Source: Cavia porcellus
Taxonomy: Eukaryota; Chordata; Mammalia; Rodentia; Caviidae
Assembly: GCF_034190915.1 (NCBI RefSeq)
Contig: NW_026947503.1
Coordinates: 26,370,532-26,434,531, forward strand
DNA: 64,000 bases
Direction: 5' to 3'
Every line of letters starts with the position of its first letter. Within the stretch, counting starts at the first letter, position 1. Below the pieces are notes generated by a model. It did not search any database and had not been told where the DNA came from. It was given only the letters and a program-made list of their open reading frames with translations. Both the position numbers and the translations under genes were made by a program. Of this stretch, positions 1-12,285 are shown one piece after another.

Positions 1-1324
1 TTTTACTCTCCTAGCCTGGGCCTGCACCTCCTAAGGGAAGCATCATTCACAGATCCTCTCCTCACACTGTATTTTAGGCTCCAACTTCAGCTAGTCTACA
101 GGGAGAGCATCTTTTTCTCATGCACAGCTTTCCAAGAGCAGTTTACCATTCCAGAAAAAAAAAGTCACATAGTCCAGGGCATCACATGTAGGGTGACTGA
201 GTCACAAAAGAGCAGGTCTCCATCCATTTGCATCTGTACCACAGCATTCATTTGCGTGTAGCCGAGCCTGTGAATTTACTTATTGAACTGCTTTATTATG
301 AATGAGTTCCCTTTCAGTGCTCTCTTACATAACATGTAGGGCATTACATTGATTTTTTATTATGTATATAGACAGGTTATATTATCTCTAAATGTAATAC
401 CATGATAGCAAAGATGCCACTACAAAATATTTATCACTTAAAGGGGAGCCCAGGGTTGATAAGGCTAAAAGACACCACGGTGGAACAGACAGTCCCAAAC
501 TCTCCGTGGGCCACTAGGCAGCTGCATCATGGTAGGTGAGACATTGGTCTTCATGGGAACTAGTTTTCTCCTACATGAATCCAAGAGGCTAAAGGAGATG
601 GTCCAGGGGGGTTTTCACTGGAGGTTTAATTTACAGGGATATTGTCTGCTTTGTTCTGGGCTTCTTCTGAGGTTGTCAGAACTCACCCAAGGCTGGCAGG
701 CAGTGAGTGGTCACCCACTTAAGTCAGATTCCATTTCAAAATCATATTTACATGACAGGAGCCAGTGCCGTCATTTGGACCCATCTGGGCTGTGTAGATG
801 ACTGCATACATCTCCTTGTGCTATGTGAATCAACACACCCGTGCGACTACAGTGACAGTCCTGTCCAGGTCTCCACGTGTTTCCTGACTCTCATCCTGCT
901 TGCTGTGTCCTGACTCCAGGGCCAGCAGCTGTCTGTGAACCTTGTCCCATCCCTGCCTGTGTCCCTGCAGGTAACCCTCTTGCTCCCAGACTAATGCTTA
1001 CATCGAGGCCCCTTCCACTGGCAGGAGCGGGAAGTCCTTCCTGGAGGGCAGGAAGTACGCAAGCCAGGCTGCCCTTGAACTTCTCTCACGTTAGAGTGGG
1101 GAACAGGGAAAGATTGAGTGACTAGGTTACATCCTGTGGGACGGCTTCATAGAGCTGGGAATAAAGTTCCCCACACATGCTACTGTGTGGGTGAATCTTG
1201 AGGACACGCTGTTGAACGGACTCTATTCATATGGTGCGTCCAGAATTGGCAAATCCGTAGAGATGACTGGTCACCAGGGGCCGGAAGTGGAGAGGTCCAA
1301 CAGGTACAGGTTTTGTTTCATTTG
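1..1324. other. Intergenic, no feature recognised
   Basis: No repeat, RNA gene or supportable coding sequence was seen. Short open frames here have no domain signature. Confidence 0.6.
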
Positions 1325-1475
1325 GTTTTTTGGTGGCGGGGAAGGGGAGTTAGCAATAGAAATATTCTGGAACAGGAGAGTGGTAATGATCGTGCAACAC
1401 TGTAAACATACTGAAACACACTGAATTGTGTACTTTAAAACTGTGACTTATGTGATGAGAATTTTTTTCAAAAAT
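1325..1475 (+). repeat. Old L1 3' end fragment
   Basis: GTGGTAATGATCGTGCAACA, CACTGAATTGTGTACTTTAA and AAACTGTGACTTATGTGATG match the pattern of mammalian L1M 3' untranslated ends. Confidence 0.7.
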
Positions 1476-2235
1476 GCCAAAAAACAAGAGAAACAAAAAC
1501 AAGTTCTGTTCCATGTTTCCTACCATCCTCTCCTCCCACACACCCCACCAGCATATCCAACTCAACATCCAGGAAAACGAATCTGTTCATGGCATTTCCA
1601 TTCTTCTAGGTCTGAGGTGAGGTGTGCTGGGTCTCAGAGATGTCTTCTGCTTCCCTCTCTCTCTCAAGAGTCACCTCTAACCTGCTATCAGAGGCTGTCA
1701 ATACCATTCCATTCACCCCTTCTTTCCTGGTACTTCTTTGTCCAAGGTTTAGCCTCAAGCACATCCCCATCCCCCTCTCTGCTCAGCAGTCTGCACAGCT
1801 CCCCACCCCCACCCCCGCCAACCCACCCCCACTGGCTTCAGCATGGACTTGCACACAGTCTCCAGTCCTCTCCCTGCTCTGGACCCAACTGTCCAACAAG
1901 GTGGAAAGGGCTAGCAAAGTGATGATGGCAGGCACTGCAAAAGAATGACTCATTCACCTTAAAAATTATGATAACCAGTTAGAGCAGAACTGAAATAAGC
2001 ACGGGGTTTCCAGAGGCAAAGTCCAAGGAAACACTGACTTCTGACAGAGACTCAGCTGGGAAAGAACTGAGAAGCTTCCTGAAGACACCACTATGATTCT
2101 ATCCACAAAAATTTCCCAGGGAGGAAGTGAAAGAGATGCTGCCCAGGCTTGGCTACCACTGGGGAAAAGGAAAGCCCCAAAAAAGGGGCTTCCCATGACA
2201 CAGTGTTGGCTTGAGGTCCTGCATGTCAGGAGTGA

Positions 2236-2380
2236 TATTCACTGTTCAGGTCCCTGAGCACTCCACTTTCACAATCACTCTGTGAGAGATGAATTGTGGT
2301 TTCTGTTCTCATTCTACAAATGAAGCAGTCAACCTGGGAAAGATGTGGAATCACTCTCAAGGTTACACATAGCATCTGTC
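2236..2380 (+). repeat. MIR-like fragment
   Basis: CTCATTCTACAAATGAAGCA and the following AAGGTTACACATAGC resemble the 3' core of MIR. Confidence 0.5.
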
Positions 2381-2428
2381 AGAGGTCTCCAGGTGCTGAG
2401 CGTGGTCTTGTCCTGGGGTTAAAGGCAC
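2355..2428 (+). repeat. 75-bp near-identical direct repeat, copy 1
   Basis: The segment from TCTCAAGGTTACACATAGC to AAAGGCAC matches 2954-3027 at about 90%. It begins inside or beside a MIR-like fragment. Confidence 0.85.
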
Positions 2429-2689
2429 GAAAATCAAATCCCTTATCTTCTTCTGTAACCCGACATGCACAAAACAAACAAGGCCACATGCAGAGAAGGC
2501 CTACACAGTAGGATTCTCTAGTGTACCGGGGAGGTGAGAGCCTTCCCTGCTAGGCCTGTGAGGGATATTGGAGTGAGCCCCAAGTGTTGCCAGGGTATCT
2601 AGGTTAATCAATGATTCATGCCAACTCCATGCAAACTGGACCGAGGGATTGAGTATTGTGCCACAGGGCTCTGCCCCAGGCTCCATGGA

Positions 2690-3645
2690 TCCTGCATTTT
2701 TATCAATGACATGAATAAACATAAAAGAAGGTAGACACAACAGCAAAACCTCCCCAAATAAACAAAAGACTAATAGTTGTTTCTTCGAAGAAAAACTACG
2801 GAAGCCTAACAAGCATTTGAATAGATGCCCAGCAATACTAATCATTAGGGAAATGCAAATCATAGCCACACTGAGAAATCCCCTCATGCACCTTAAAACA
2901 GCTATTGGCAAGGATGGTAAGTATTGGTAAGGATGTAGAGAACCTGGAACTCTTCTCAAGGTTACACACAGCATCTGTCAGAGGTCTCCAGGTGCTGAGC
3001 GTGGTCTTGCCCCGGGGTGAAGGGCACAGGAAAAGTTAGTGTGAATGTAAAACAGGGTAACTATCGTGGACACAGGATGCAGATTTCTCAGAAATCAAAA
3101 CTAGACGGACCATGTGATGCAGCAAATGATTTCTAGGTATAGACTAAAAAAGGAAGTGAAAACAGGGTCTCAAAAGATACTTACATATGCATGTTCACCA
3201 CGGCATTATCCACCATAGCCAAAAGGCGAGAGCAGTCCGAGTATCAATGGACAAAGTAATGGAAAAACAAAATGTGGACGAGACATACAATGGAATACTA
3301 TTAAGCCTAAGACTGAAGGAAATTCTGACATAGGAGATGACATGGATGAGCTCTGAGGACTTTGTAGAAGGTGAGATAAGCCAGTTGCAAAGGGCAGATG
3401 CTGTATGATTTCACTTATGTGAGGTATCTAGAGCAGTCAAATTCTCAGAGACAGGAAAAAGGATGGTGGCTACCAGGGGAAGAGGAGGAGGAAAGAAAAG
3501 TTACCGTTTAATATGTACAATGTTTGGGGTTTTAACACGAAAAGAGTTCTAGAAATCAGTTGTATAATATAAAGGTGCTTAACAGTACTAAACTGCACAT
3601 TTATGCACAGTTAAGATGGTACTTTTACGTTTTCAATTTAAATAA
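2690..3645 (+). repeat. Old L1 3' end, interrupted
   Basis: Ancient L1 sequence runs through CAGCAATACTAATCATTAGG, CACGGCATTATCCACCATAG, AAACAAAATGTGGACGAGAC and CAATGGAATACTATTAAGCC to an AATTGTAC-like end. At 2954-3027 a 75-bp foreign segment interrupts it; this segment matches 2355-2428. Confidence 0.75.
2954..3027 (+). repeat. 75-bp near-identical direct repeat, copy 2 (inside L1)
   Basis: This copy of 2355-2428 sits within an old L1 3' end, between GAGAACCTGGAAC and GTGAATGTAAAA, which are normally close together in L1. Confidence 0.85.
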
Positions 3646-6600
3646 ATTAACAAACATATAGCATATGAATGACAAATTCCTTGGTAGATAAAATCAAGAC
3701 TGGAAAATGTTTTGACTATTGGAGTTGAAGACAGAGTGAAGAAGGTATATTTTGTAACGGGCACATTTTCATACAAAGATCATCCTGGGGCCCGCAGGGT
3801 ATGGGGTCATCGTGTCTTATAAAAAGGGATCCGGGCCAGGGCAAGCAGCAACCTGCACGTGAATCAGCCTCCACGTCCCCGCAGCTGGTGTACAGGAGGA
3901 AGCCAGGCTAGCTGCTCGGGACCTTCCAGGATTCAGAGTTCACAGGCTGAGGCGACCAGAGACAAAGGGAGCATCACAGTACTTGATGTGTGAGGCTGAC
4001 ATTAGGAACAAACCACACCAGGTACCCAGTCGGGATAGACACAGGCAGGAGGGCTCAGTGTGGCTCAAAAACCCGAAAGACTGTCTTATCCAAACCCCAT
4101 CCATCCCCATTCCTGGCACAGTGACCAAACCTATATCCTTAACCCACTAATTTTGCTGTAAGTTCAACTAACAACATTGACACAGGGCTGGGCAGCCCCT
4201 CCATCCAGGAACCCTAGTTTCTATCCAATTTCTATGCCAGCAGATTTTGCAAAGTTCTAGTAATGTCTGGGAGAGTTGTCACCGAGTGAAGAAATTGATG
4301 TGGAAAGTCGGGCTAGACAATGCAGCAATGTCCTGGTTTGATGCAGAAAAGAAGGTTGGGTTAAGGGGGAGACTGCTCTTTGGGGCTGAGATGATTCCTG
4401 AAAGATGAAGCATCTGAAACCCGAAAGTCCAGCCTGTACCCCCTTGAAAGGCTCAAAGCCTTTGGTGTAGTGTGGGTTCCCTGGCTGCTCCCTCAATTCC
4501 ACCTGTCGGCTCATTGCCAGTGAAGAGTTTCAGCTGGGTTCACTGAGGTTGTGTATGTTGGTGGTGGAGGTTCTTCTTGGCTGCTGTGGGAAGACACAGG
4601 GGTTGTTCTTGAGCCCTAAGTAAGTCAGGATGAGACAGTAGTTACAAATGGAGCCATTATGCCTAATTAATTTATTTAAGGCTTTTTGAATAGAAAAAAT
4701 TAATTAGTAACGTTCTTAAACAGGTAGCTTCAGTGCTGTGTTCTCACAGAGCTTGGGCAGTTCCCATTAAAGGAACAGATCTGAGGAGACTCATGAGAGG
4801 CCCCCAGGCCTTCCCGAATCTCTCAGCCCTTAGAATCTGGGAGGGCAACTTCTCAGCAGGTTTGGTGGGGATTTTAAGGGCAATTGGGGATTTGGTAGGA
4901 GTTTAGAAATTGCTAACAAGTTTCCAGAACTATGCTTTATTGAGAACCTAGGCTTTGCCCTAATAAAGCCTGATTTGCAAAGAGGATCAGATAATGAAGC
5001 CTACAGGGTCACCACTTGGATCTGAGGGTCTCAAGAGACTTCAGATCTTGTCTCTGGTGGCTTCCAAGGTAGACCCTACTCTTCCTTGAACACATGATGC
5101 CCGCATTAGCAGTTTTCTCAAAACCATGATGACAAACAGCAAATCACACCTCTCCTCCTGAGACCTAGAGGGTCTCCCATCATCCCTTGCCACCGTGGGC
5201 ATGATGTCAGGCACCCTGCCTGCTGTGGGGACACTGGGCATTTCTCCACCGGTGCCACATTCTCCACCGGAGAGTTAGTGGTGGGCAGACTGCTCATTCC
5301 TCAGAGGCTTCAGGAAATGTAGGTGACAGAGTGCTCAAGTCTGTTACAAGGTGACGCTGGTACCAGTGCAGATTCTGAGCTTCCCAGGCCCATGGATAGG
5401 AACCCTCTGAGAACATGGCTGGGAAGCTGGCTTTTTGACAAGCTTCCAAAGGATTTGTGCATACTCTGGTTTGAGACCATCATCCAGGTGACAGCCCTAC
5501 TGCAGGGGTCAAAGGGCTGGGAACAAATCAATTTTATCGACTTTTAGAGCTGAAGGAGTCATGGGCCGCCAGCTCAGTTCACCAGGCCCAGAGGCAGCAC
5601 ATTGAATATTCACTTCCTCCTTCGGCACCCTTTCCCCTCATTCACCTGGCTGTATCTCAGGCTTTGCAGTGAACAAACTGGCCAGGCAAAATCCTTGTCC
5701 TCAGGGCACCACCAGTCCAGGTGGTGACAGTGCCTTAGATTCACATAACACTTAATTACCAAATCCTGTAAGATCACAGTCATGTCACGCGTCCCCAAGC
5801 TTTTTGTCAGATATACTATTGTACCCATTTTACAGATGACAGAAAGGACTTGTGCAGAGTCTAGAAGCTTATAGGCAGAGAACAGAGAATTTAAGGCAGC
5901 ATCCTCTGTCCCTCAGACCATCAGTAGAGACCTACCAGGCCTCATCTCTGTGGAGCTGAGTTCTCAAGCCACTTAGTTTTAGACCCCAGAGACACTTGGC
6001 AGTGTCAAGAGACAATTTTCAATGATCACAATTGGGGGTGCTACTGGCATCTAGTGGGTAGAAGCTGGGGATGCAGCTAAACAGCCTCTAAAACACACAG
6101 CAAAGAAGTACTCACCCAAAATGCCAGAAGCGTTGTGACTACAAAGGGAGGCAGAAACAGGGCAGCGCTGAATGTTCACTACAGGACGGCCAGGGTCCGG
6201 TATTTAACACCCAACATAGTCTGGGTATATTTTTCAAGCCTCAAGGATGAAAAAACTGGAGATAACAGGTTATAACACCCCAGGTCCCCATATGTAAAAA
6301 CAGCTGGGGCTGGGGCTGTTTAAGAAACATCTGTCCAGCTCTGAGCAACCATTATTTGCTCCTGAGCCCCCTGGCCCTCTCACGGCTGGGAAGGCAGCTC
6401 GGGATGAACAGAGGTGGCCGGTGCCAGGGTCTGGGGGGAGCAGCTTAGATAGCAATGCACTCCTCCTCCTGGCAGACTTCGGAGCACCTTCTTTTTGCTA
6501 ATATCCACTGGCCCCTTGCCCAGTACCAGGCAGCCCAACCTCCTGAACAACAGTGTACTTCCTTCTCCACTAAGGAAAAAACCTTGGGACTCTGTGCCTT

Positions 6601-6932
6601 TTGCTGGGGGTGATCCTCAGGCCTCTGTCCCCAGTCTGGCCTTAAGTTAAAAGCTTTAACTAAAACCATTTCTCTCCAAGTCGGTGCTGCTCTGTGGATG
6701 TCTGGTGTGGCAGTCACCTCCATCCCTGCCCTGGGAGCATGCCCAGCCTCCCAACAACGCAGCCCAACTGGTCCTCTGTCAGAACTTCCTGGGCCACAGC
6801 CCTTCCTGGAAGGCTGGGGCTGGGGAAAGGCCCCACTGTGCTTGCAGGTGTGGGCTGGGGCAGAGTGTGACAAGGGCAAAGATTTCTTCTTTCCTGTTCA
6901 GAAATAATACATTGCTATAGAAATCACTTCCA
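3646..6932. other. Intergenic, mostly unannotated
   Basis: Apart from the MIR-like fragment at 5735-5905 nothing recognisable is present. Confidence 0.6.
5735..5905 (+). repeat. MIR-like fragment
   Basis: TACCCATTTTACAGATGACA followed by GCAGAGTCTAGAAGCTTATA is the conserved MIR core pattern. Confidence 0.5.
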
Positions 6933-7060
6933 AGGTAGGCGTGATGGTGCATGCTTGTAATACCTGCATTCTGAGGCTGAGGCAAAAGGATCACCACTAT
7001 GGGAGCTTGAAGCCAGGCTGAACTACACAGAAAAACCTTGTCTAAAAAACCCACAAAACC
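6933..7060 (+). mobile_element. B1-like SINE
   Basis: AGGCGTGATGGTGCATGCTT and TGAGGCTGAGGCAAAAGGAT, then CCTTGTCTAAAAAA, follow the 7SL-type SINE order. Flanking AATCACTTCCA and AAGTCACCTCCA form a probable target-site duplication. Confidence 0.85.
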
Positions 7061-8099
7061 TAAGTCACCTCCAGAGGTAGTAGGGCAGCCCCTGCTGGTT
7101 GGGGTCACTTCAGAGGCGTTGTTTGTATGCAGATTTTATTGAACCATGCTGTGGGCTATGAGGCCCAGCACCCAGGACCTATGGGGCTGCAGATAGCGTG
7201 TGGCCAATTCCCTGAAAATTCGGGCCCCTCATCTCCCACATGGACACAGAGACACACAGAGGTTGTGAAGTGAGGGGTGAGGAGGAGAGCAGGGGAGCCC
7301 AGCAGTATATACCTCACGGGCCCTAATGCCTCTCCTGGCCCCCAAAGATGGCGCCCATCCTTCCCACCCTGGAGGCCGTTCCTTTCTCACCCTTGTCACC
7401 CTGACTTGGGCTCTGAATGAAGAAGAGGGGACATAGTGATCTCCTCCTGGGAGTGAACCTTCCCAAAGTTCAAAAAAGGAATATTTCAGAAGGGAATCAT
7501 TACTATGCTTGGAGAAGAGGACAGTAAAGGGGTCTGAAGGGCAAGGGATTCCATCAGAGATGTGGCCCAGGGGTCCGGTTGGGCTGGGGTTTACACACTG
7601 GCTTCAGCATGGCGCATATGCCAGCAACATCAAGGGAACTGATGTTTTGAAGACAAAATGGGAAGGCATTTCCCTGTTTGAAGTTCTTTCTGTAATGCCT
7701 CATTGGCCGGGATTTGGTCAGATACTGAACCACTAGGAATGATGTGGAACAGAACCCACTGCAGAGATCCGACTCAAACGACTGGAGAGTGGGTAGATCT
7801 GTTTCCCTCATCAGAGGGACGTGGGGTGCGGGGGCTGGGGCCCACAGCCCCTGCCATGTGGTTCACAGTGCTCTCGCGGGGGACACACCACACCAGCACC
7901 CCCACAGACCCTGCAGACAGCACAGCTCCCTGTTCTCTTCTGCCTCGCACAAACCTCACCTGTTCATCCCCACAAGGGTATGATGGGAACTGTGGTTCAC
8001 CTTAGCCAGGTGGTGCATTGAAAAATCATCAAATGTGTGTTTTATTCCAGATGTGGTTTTGTTTGTTTCTGTATTTCAGGCTCCTGTGTATAGACAGCC

Positions 8100-8249
8100 C
8101 TTGCTTTAAACAGACACCTGCTTTTCTCAGCTGACCGCCTCCGAGAACGCCTTTAAATTCCAACAGGAAAATGGACACCATCGCTGGGAGTCTGCTGAGG
8201 AGCAAGGCGGGGAGTGCATGTGTCTGATGTATATGTGCTCGGTGTGTGT

Positions 8250-8281
<32 letters not shown>

Positions 8282-9280
8282 ATCCCCGTGTACACCCTGT
8301 TTCCACATGCACACTTTATAGGAGAGGATTGAGCTGAAGATAACAACAGAGCCCGAGCAGCACATTCTGGGCTGTGAGGCCAGCATCCTTTCCTTGCAAG
8401 CCAGCTGCAGATTTCAATCAATTCAATCAATGGGCAATGTTTGCCAGCCATAAAAATAGCCCAGAGGTTGCTGGTCATCGGCTCTAAGATGGATGACCAG
8501 TGACCCTGGAGGCCCCAAAGGTCAGAGATGACTATCGCCTTCAAATGTAATGTGTGCCTTTCCCAAGCCCAGGGCCCACCTGGTGGGGCAGGCGCTGCTG
8601 GCCCTGTGCAGCACCCTCCATGGCAGGTAGTCTCGGCCCACAGCCTGGCAGGTGGCCGTTGGCCCTCATGAGCCATGCAGTCTGTCTGTCTGTCCATCCC
8701 CTTAGCCCTTGCTGGGTGCTGCTGTCCTGCCAGGCAGAGAAGCCACACATCTGCCTTCTCATGATGCCTCTGCAGCAACTCACACGGGGCTTCAAAAGTA
8801 CTGGAAATTGCAACCCCTCTCCCCCTCTGCCCTTGCTGTTGAGCACTCGCTTTCTCCAGCGCTGAGTGCCAGCCCTCTGTGCTCCTGAGCGTTTTGACCT
8901 TCTCCTCTTTCCTTCCATGGCCGCGGGCTCCCTCCATCCCTCCTAGTTGTAGAATGATTTCCTGTTCCTCACCCGTGTGTGCTTTCCTGTTCCCAAGTAG
9001 ACACTGGAGCATCTGTTGCACCCAGAGTTACATCAGTGCATCGTTCAGTTTCTCCCTCTCCCTGATGCTTGTCTGAGGAGCACGAGGTTGGTGTGCTGGT
9101 CTTGTGGACTTGGGGGGCAGCCCTGGAGGACAGGACACAACTGACATGTCCTGTGAGCCACACAGAGCTGTGGTATTACCTCGGGCTGCGTCCCTTGCTG
9201 AAGACAGTGCCGGCTGCCTGCTGGGGTTACAAGTCCCAAGCAGCATCTGCCTCCTGGAAGTCAACTTTCTTTCACAAATC
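8100..9280. other. GC-rich, repeat-poor block
   Basis: Apart from the GT microsatellite this stretch has no transposon signature and higher GC than the surroundings. It contains a 330-codon minus-strand open frame (8029-9021) with no recognisable domain, which reads through the microsatellite. It could be a conserved non-coding element downstream of WDR7. Nothing in the sequence proves function. Confidence 0.3.
8243..8282. repeat. (GT)n microsatellite
   Basis: This is a tract of GT dinucleotides, with one GAGTGT interruption near its start. It lies inside the GC-rich block at 8.1-9.3 kb. Confidence 0.97.
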
Positions 9281-9639
9281 ATTGCAGTTCAGCTATTTAA
9301 TGGTCGATGTGTCACCCAAAGATGCAATATTTCCCAAAAGTCAGGAAGCAAATAAATTATTACAGTTTAAAAATGAATCTATTTATTGATCTCCTTCTTT
9401 TACACTTTTAATGCTAATTGTTTTTCATGGTGCATGCATTTGGGATTCATCAAAATGAATTCTTAACGAATTTCCAAACACAAAAAATATAGCAGGTTAA
9501 CAGATAGAGCCCAATTCTCCACCATTTCTCAAAGGCCTTCCGCTCTGAAGGCCCCAGCACTAGACAGAATCATGTCTGCATGTTAGATCTGAGATACTGC
9601 CGCTCAAGTGACAGACAAGTGGGGGACATTACACACAGC

Positions 9640-9965
9640 TACATGGTTTAGCACCTACTATGTGTCCTCCTCTGTCTCAGGAACCTTGCCGTGTATGCTC
9701 TGGTCCCAAGGCCCTGCCCCGCCCAGCTGCTCCGCAGAGGTCTATTTACTCCTCTTCCCTCAGAGACCTCCTGTTGATTCCATGTCTCATCCTCTTAACA
9801 TTCTCCTTGTTCATTGCTTGTGTCTCAATCTGTGTTTACAGTTTGCTTTCTCCCTTTGTTATTCCACTACAGTGCAAGCCCCAAAGAGCAGGTCCTTTTT
9901 CACTGCAATCAGTGCCTTGTTCACAGCCTGACGTGTGAGAGCAGATATTTATCAAATGAATGAGT
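9640..9965 (+). repeat. L2-like fragment
   Basis: TTTGTTATTCCACTACAGTG, GCCCCAAAGAGCAGGTCCTT and a terminal ATTTATCAAATGAATGAGTT match the L2 3' end layout. Confidence 0.6.
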
Positions 9966-10030
9966 TTAATTTTCAGTTGAATCTATCAGAATGAATGCTT
10001 GTCTTTTTTATCCCTTTGGCTTTGTTAAGT

Positions 10031-10125
10031 CAGTGTCTTAGTCAAGGTTGGCCTCGAACTCATGATCTTCTTGCCTCAGCCTCCCAAGTGCTAGGATCAC
10101 AGACATGTGCCACTACACCTGGCTG
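10031..10125 (-). mobile_element. B1-like SINE
   Basis: GCCTCGAACTCATGATCTTC, GCCTCAGCCTCCCAAGTGCT and CTACACCTGGC on the plus strand are the complement of a 7SL-derived SINE. Confidence 0.85.
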
Positions 10126-10734
10126 CACGCCTGAATGTCTCTTTACTTCTCCAGAACATGCTCATTTCCTTGCTCTGTCTCTCTGTGTTCCCACTGCGTC
10201 CCTCAGACTTGGGTCACACATGTTGGGAATGAAAGCAGGAGACAAGGGTTAGAAGGATAAAGAAACGGAGTCAGGAATCCATGACCCTACAGGGACTGGG
10301 GTCCCAGGACACAGCCTAAATCACTCGAGGAAGGAGACGGAGCCCTGGCTGCTGGGGAGGCCATGAGAACCCAGCACCTGTGTGTACCCCAGGGGTTCAG
10401 GCAGAGCACAGCCACTTCACAGCCCCAAGTTCAACTGTTAGAAACAGAGGCTGCTTGTCAGTGTGTGTCTGTGTATGTGTGTACATGCACACACCATATG
10501 CACAATGGGCTTCACAAAAAACACTGCATTAGTGAGCTAGATTTTAAGATGCATAAATGATGTGACTGCCTGGGCTGTATTAATTTAGCCCTCTCTAAAA
10601 ATGCCTGGAAAATAATAGATATTCAATAAGTCATTGTAGAGTAAACAAATGAAGATTGAATTTTGAGGTCCTTGGTTTTTTATTGAAGTCAAGATGGCTT
10701 TTCAGCTACCATAAAACTGAAGATGTTGTCCTTT

Positions 10735-10870
10735 GAGGGAGAGGAAAGAGCACTCTGGATCTGAATCCTAGTTCTGTGTGACCTCAGGCCAGTTGCTTGG
10801 TTTGTCAGTGTATCTGTTGTCCAACCTAGAGAATTTACCCAACCCAGAATTACTGAGAGGCTTAATAAAA
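10735..10870 (+). repeat. MIR
   Basis: GAGCACTCTGGATCTGAATC, TAGTTCTGTGTGACCTCAGG and CCAGTTGCTTGG form the MIR core. Confidence 0.75.
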
Positions 10871-11854
10871 TTACACATATCAAATGCTTAACATAGCTTC
10901 AAGGCACATCTGGATCCACCAAGGAAGACCCTTTGACTGTGAGTGGTCTAAGATTGTTTACCGCAGAGCTGCTACACACACGGTGGTGTCCAGGTCGAGG
11001 CAAAGGGATAGGAATACGGTGGCATTTTTGGTTTGCTCTAAAAGTTTTAGCATATTCCAGCATTTCCTTTGGTGAGATCATCAGAGAGAGGAGAGGTAAG
11101 GCTGTGTAAATCCACTATATAACAGCAGATGCTGGAGTGGTTTTGCCTCAGCACAGGAGCTCCTGGATGAACGCTGGGTAGGCAGATAATTAAGTTTTCT
11201 GCCTCACTGGGTGTTCACGCTCTCTGAGAAGTGAACTCTAAAAATCTGTCTTCATTTGCAAAACCCGGAACTTTTTAGCATGTTTTTGTGTGTGTCAATG
11301 ACTTTCTTCAGCCTGTAAACACTGACGTTATGGAGACGAGGAGGTGCCAGCAAAAGCAACTGGAGGAAGAGGCCAGAAAAACATGACGACCTGCACTGCT
11401 GAGGAGGGTTGTGCTCCCGAGTCTTCAGTCAGTGGCTGCAAATCCCACCCCGCTTTCCTAAAGATACCCATTACTCAAGAGGAAAAAGGCCCAGCTCCTC
11501 GGTTACAATAAAATCACTCTGAAATACAGTACATTTTAAAGTTCACATTTTTTTCAGCAAAACAGTGAAAAAGTCCATTTTGTGAAAAATTAAGAGTTTG
11601 TCCACAAGGATAGACCTAGCAGATTTTCACACGTATTATAATGGCTGGAGTGTAACACATGCCATTTCATGCAGAAGGTACCTAGGACTAGGTTCCTAAG
11701 ATGCTTTGTTTAATTGTTCATTTTCTTACTTAAAAATAAAAGAATGAAACAAAAAATGGTAGAAGAAAATAATAAAGATCAGAAAACACAATCCTTTATC
11801 AAACTGTCAACATCATTTTTCACATTTTGATTCCTCCATCTCTATAAAAATAAA

Positions 11855-12195
11855 AAAACTCGAAATAGTCTAAAATTAGAGCTCTAAGCCTCCCCAATCC
11901 CATGACTTATCATAAAGCTACACTGATCATGACAGAATGGCATTGATATCAAGATAGACAAATCACTAAGTACAAATATAAAGCCTCAAAATAGAGACCC
12001 GCATAGCAGATATTTGATTTCTGGAAAAGATACAAAAGCAATTAAGTGGAGAAAGGATTGTACCCTCAAAAAGTACACTGGAACAACTGGATATTGACGT
12101 GCAAAAAACCTAAATCTTATAACACGTCAAAAATTTCTTAAGACATCCAAAAGTCAACTCAAAGTCGTTCATAGTGGGTTAAAGTGAAATCAGGT
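11855..12195 (+). repeat. L1 ORF2 fragment
   Basis: AAAGCTACACTGATCATGAC, TGGAACAACTGGATATTGAC and AAAAGTCAACTCAAAGTCGT match the late reverse-transcriptase region of L1 ORF2. The frame is broken. Confidence 0.75.
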
Positions 12196-12285
12196 GTGGC
12201 CTGGGTTGGTGCTTGGCTGAAGTCATTCTCTCTGGGACAAAATATATGTTTTTTTTCTTATTATACTAATAAAACAATGCAATGA

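Noticed and set aside
1428..1922. 164-codon plus-strand ORF
   Set aside because: It begins in an old L1 3' end and runs through a C-rich tract, giving proline-rich low-complexity sequence.
2501..2974. 157-codon minus-strand ORF
   Set aside because: It covers the complement of an old L1 3' end and the templated 75-bp insert, so it is not a gene.
8029..9021. 330-codon minus-strand ORF, longest in the window
   Set aside because: It reads through a GT microsatellite as HTHTHT repeats, has no domain or splice context, and GC-rich DNA gives long frames by chance.
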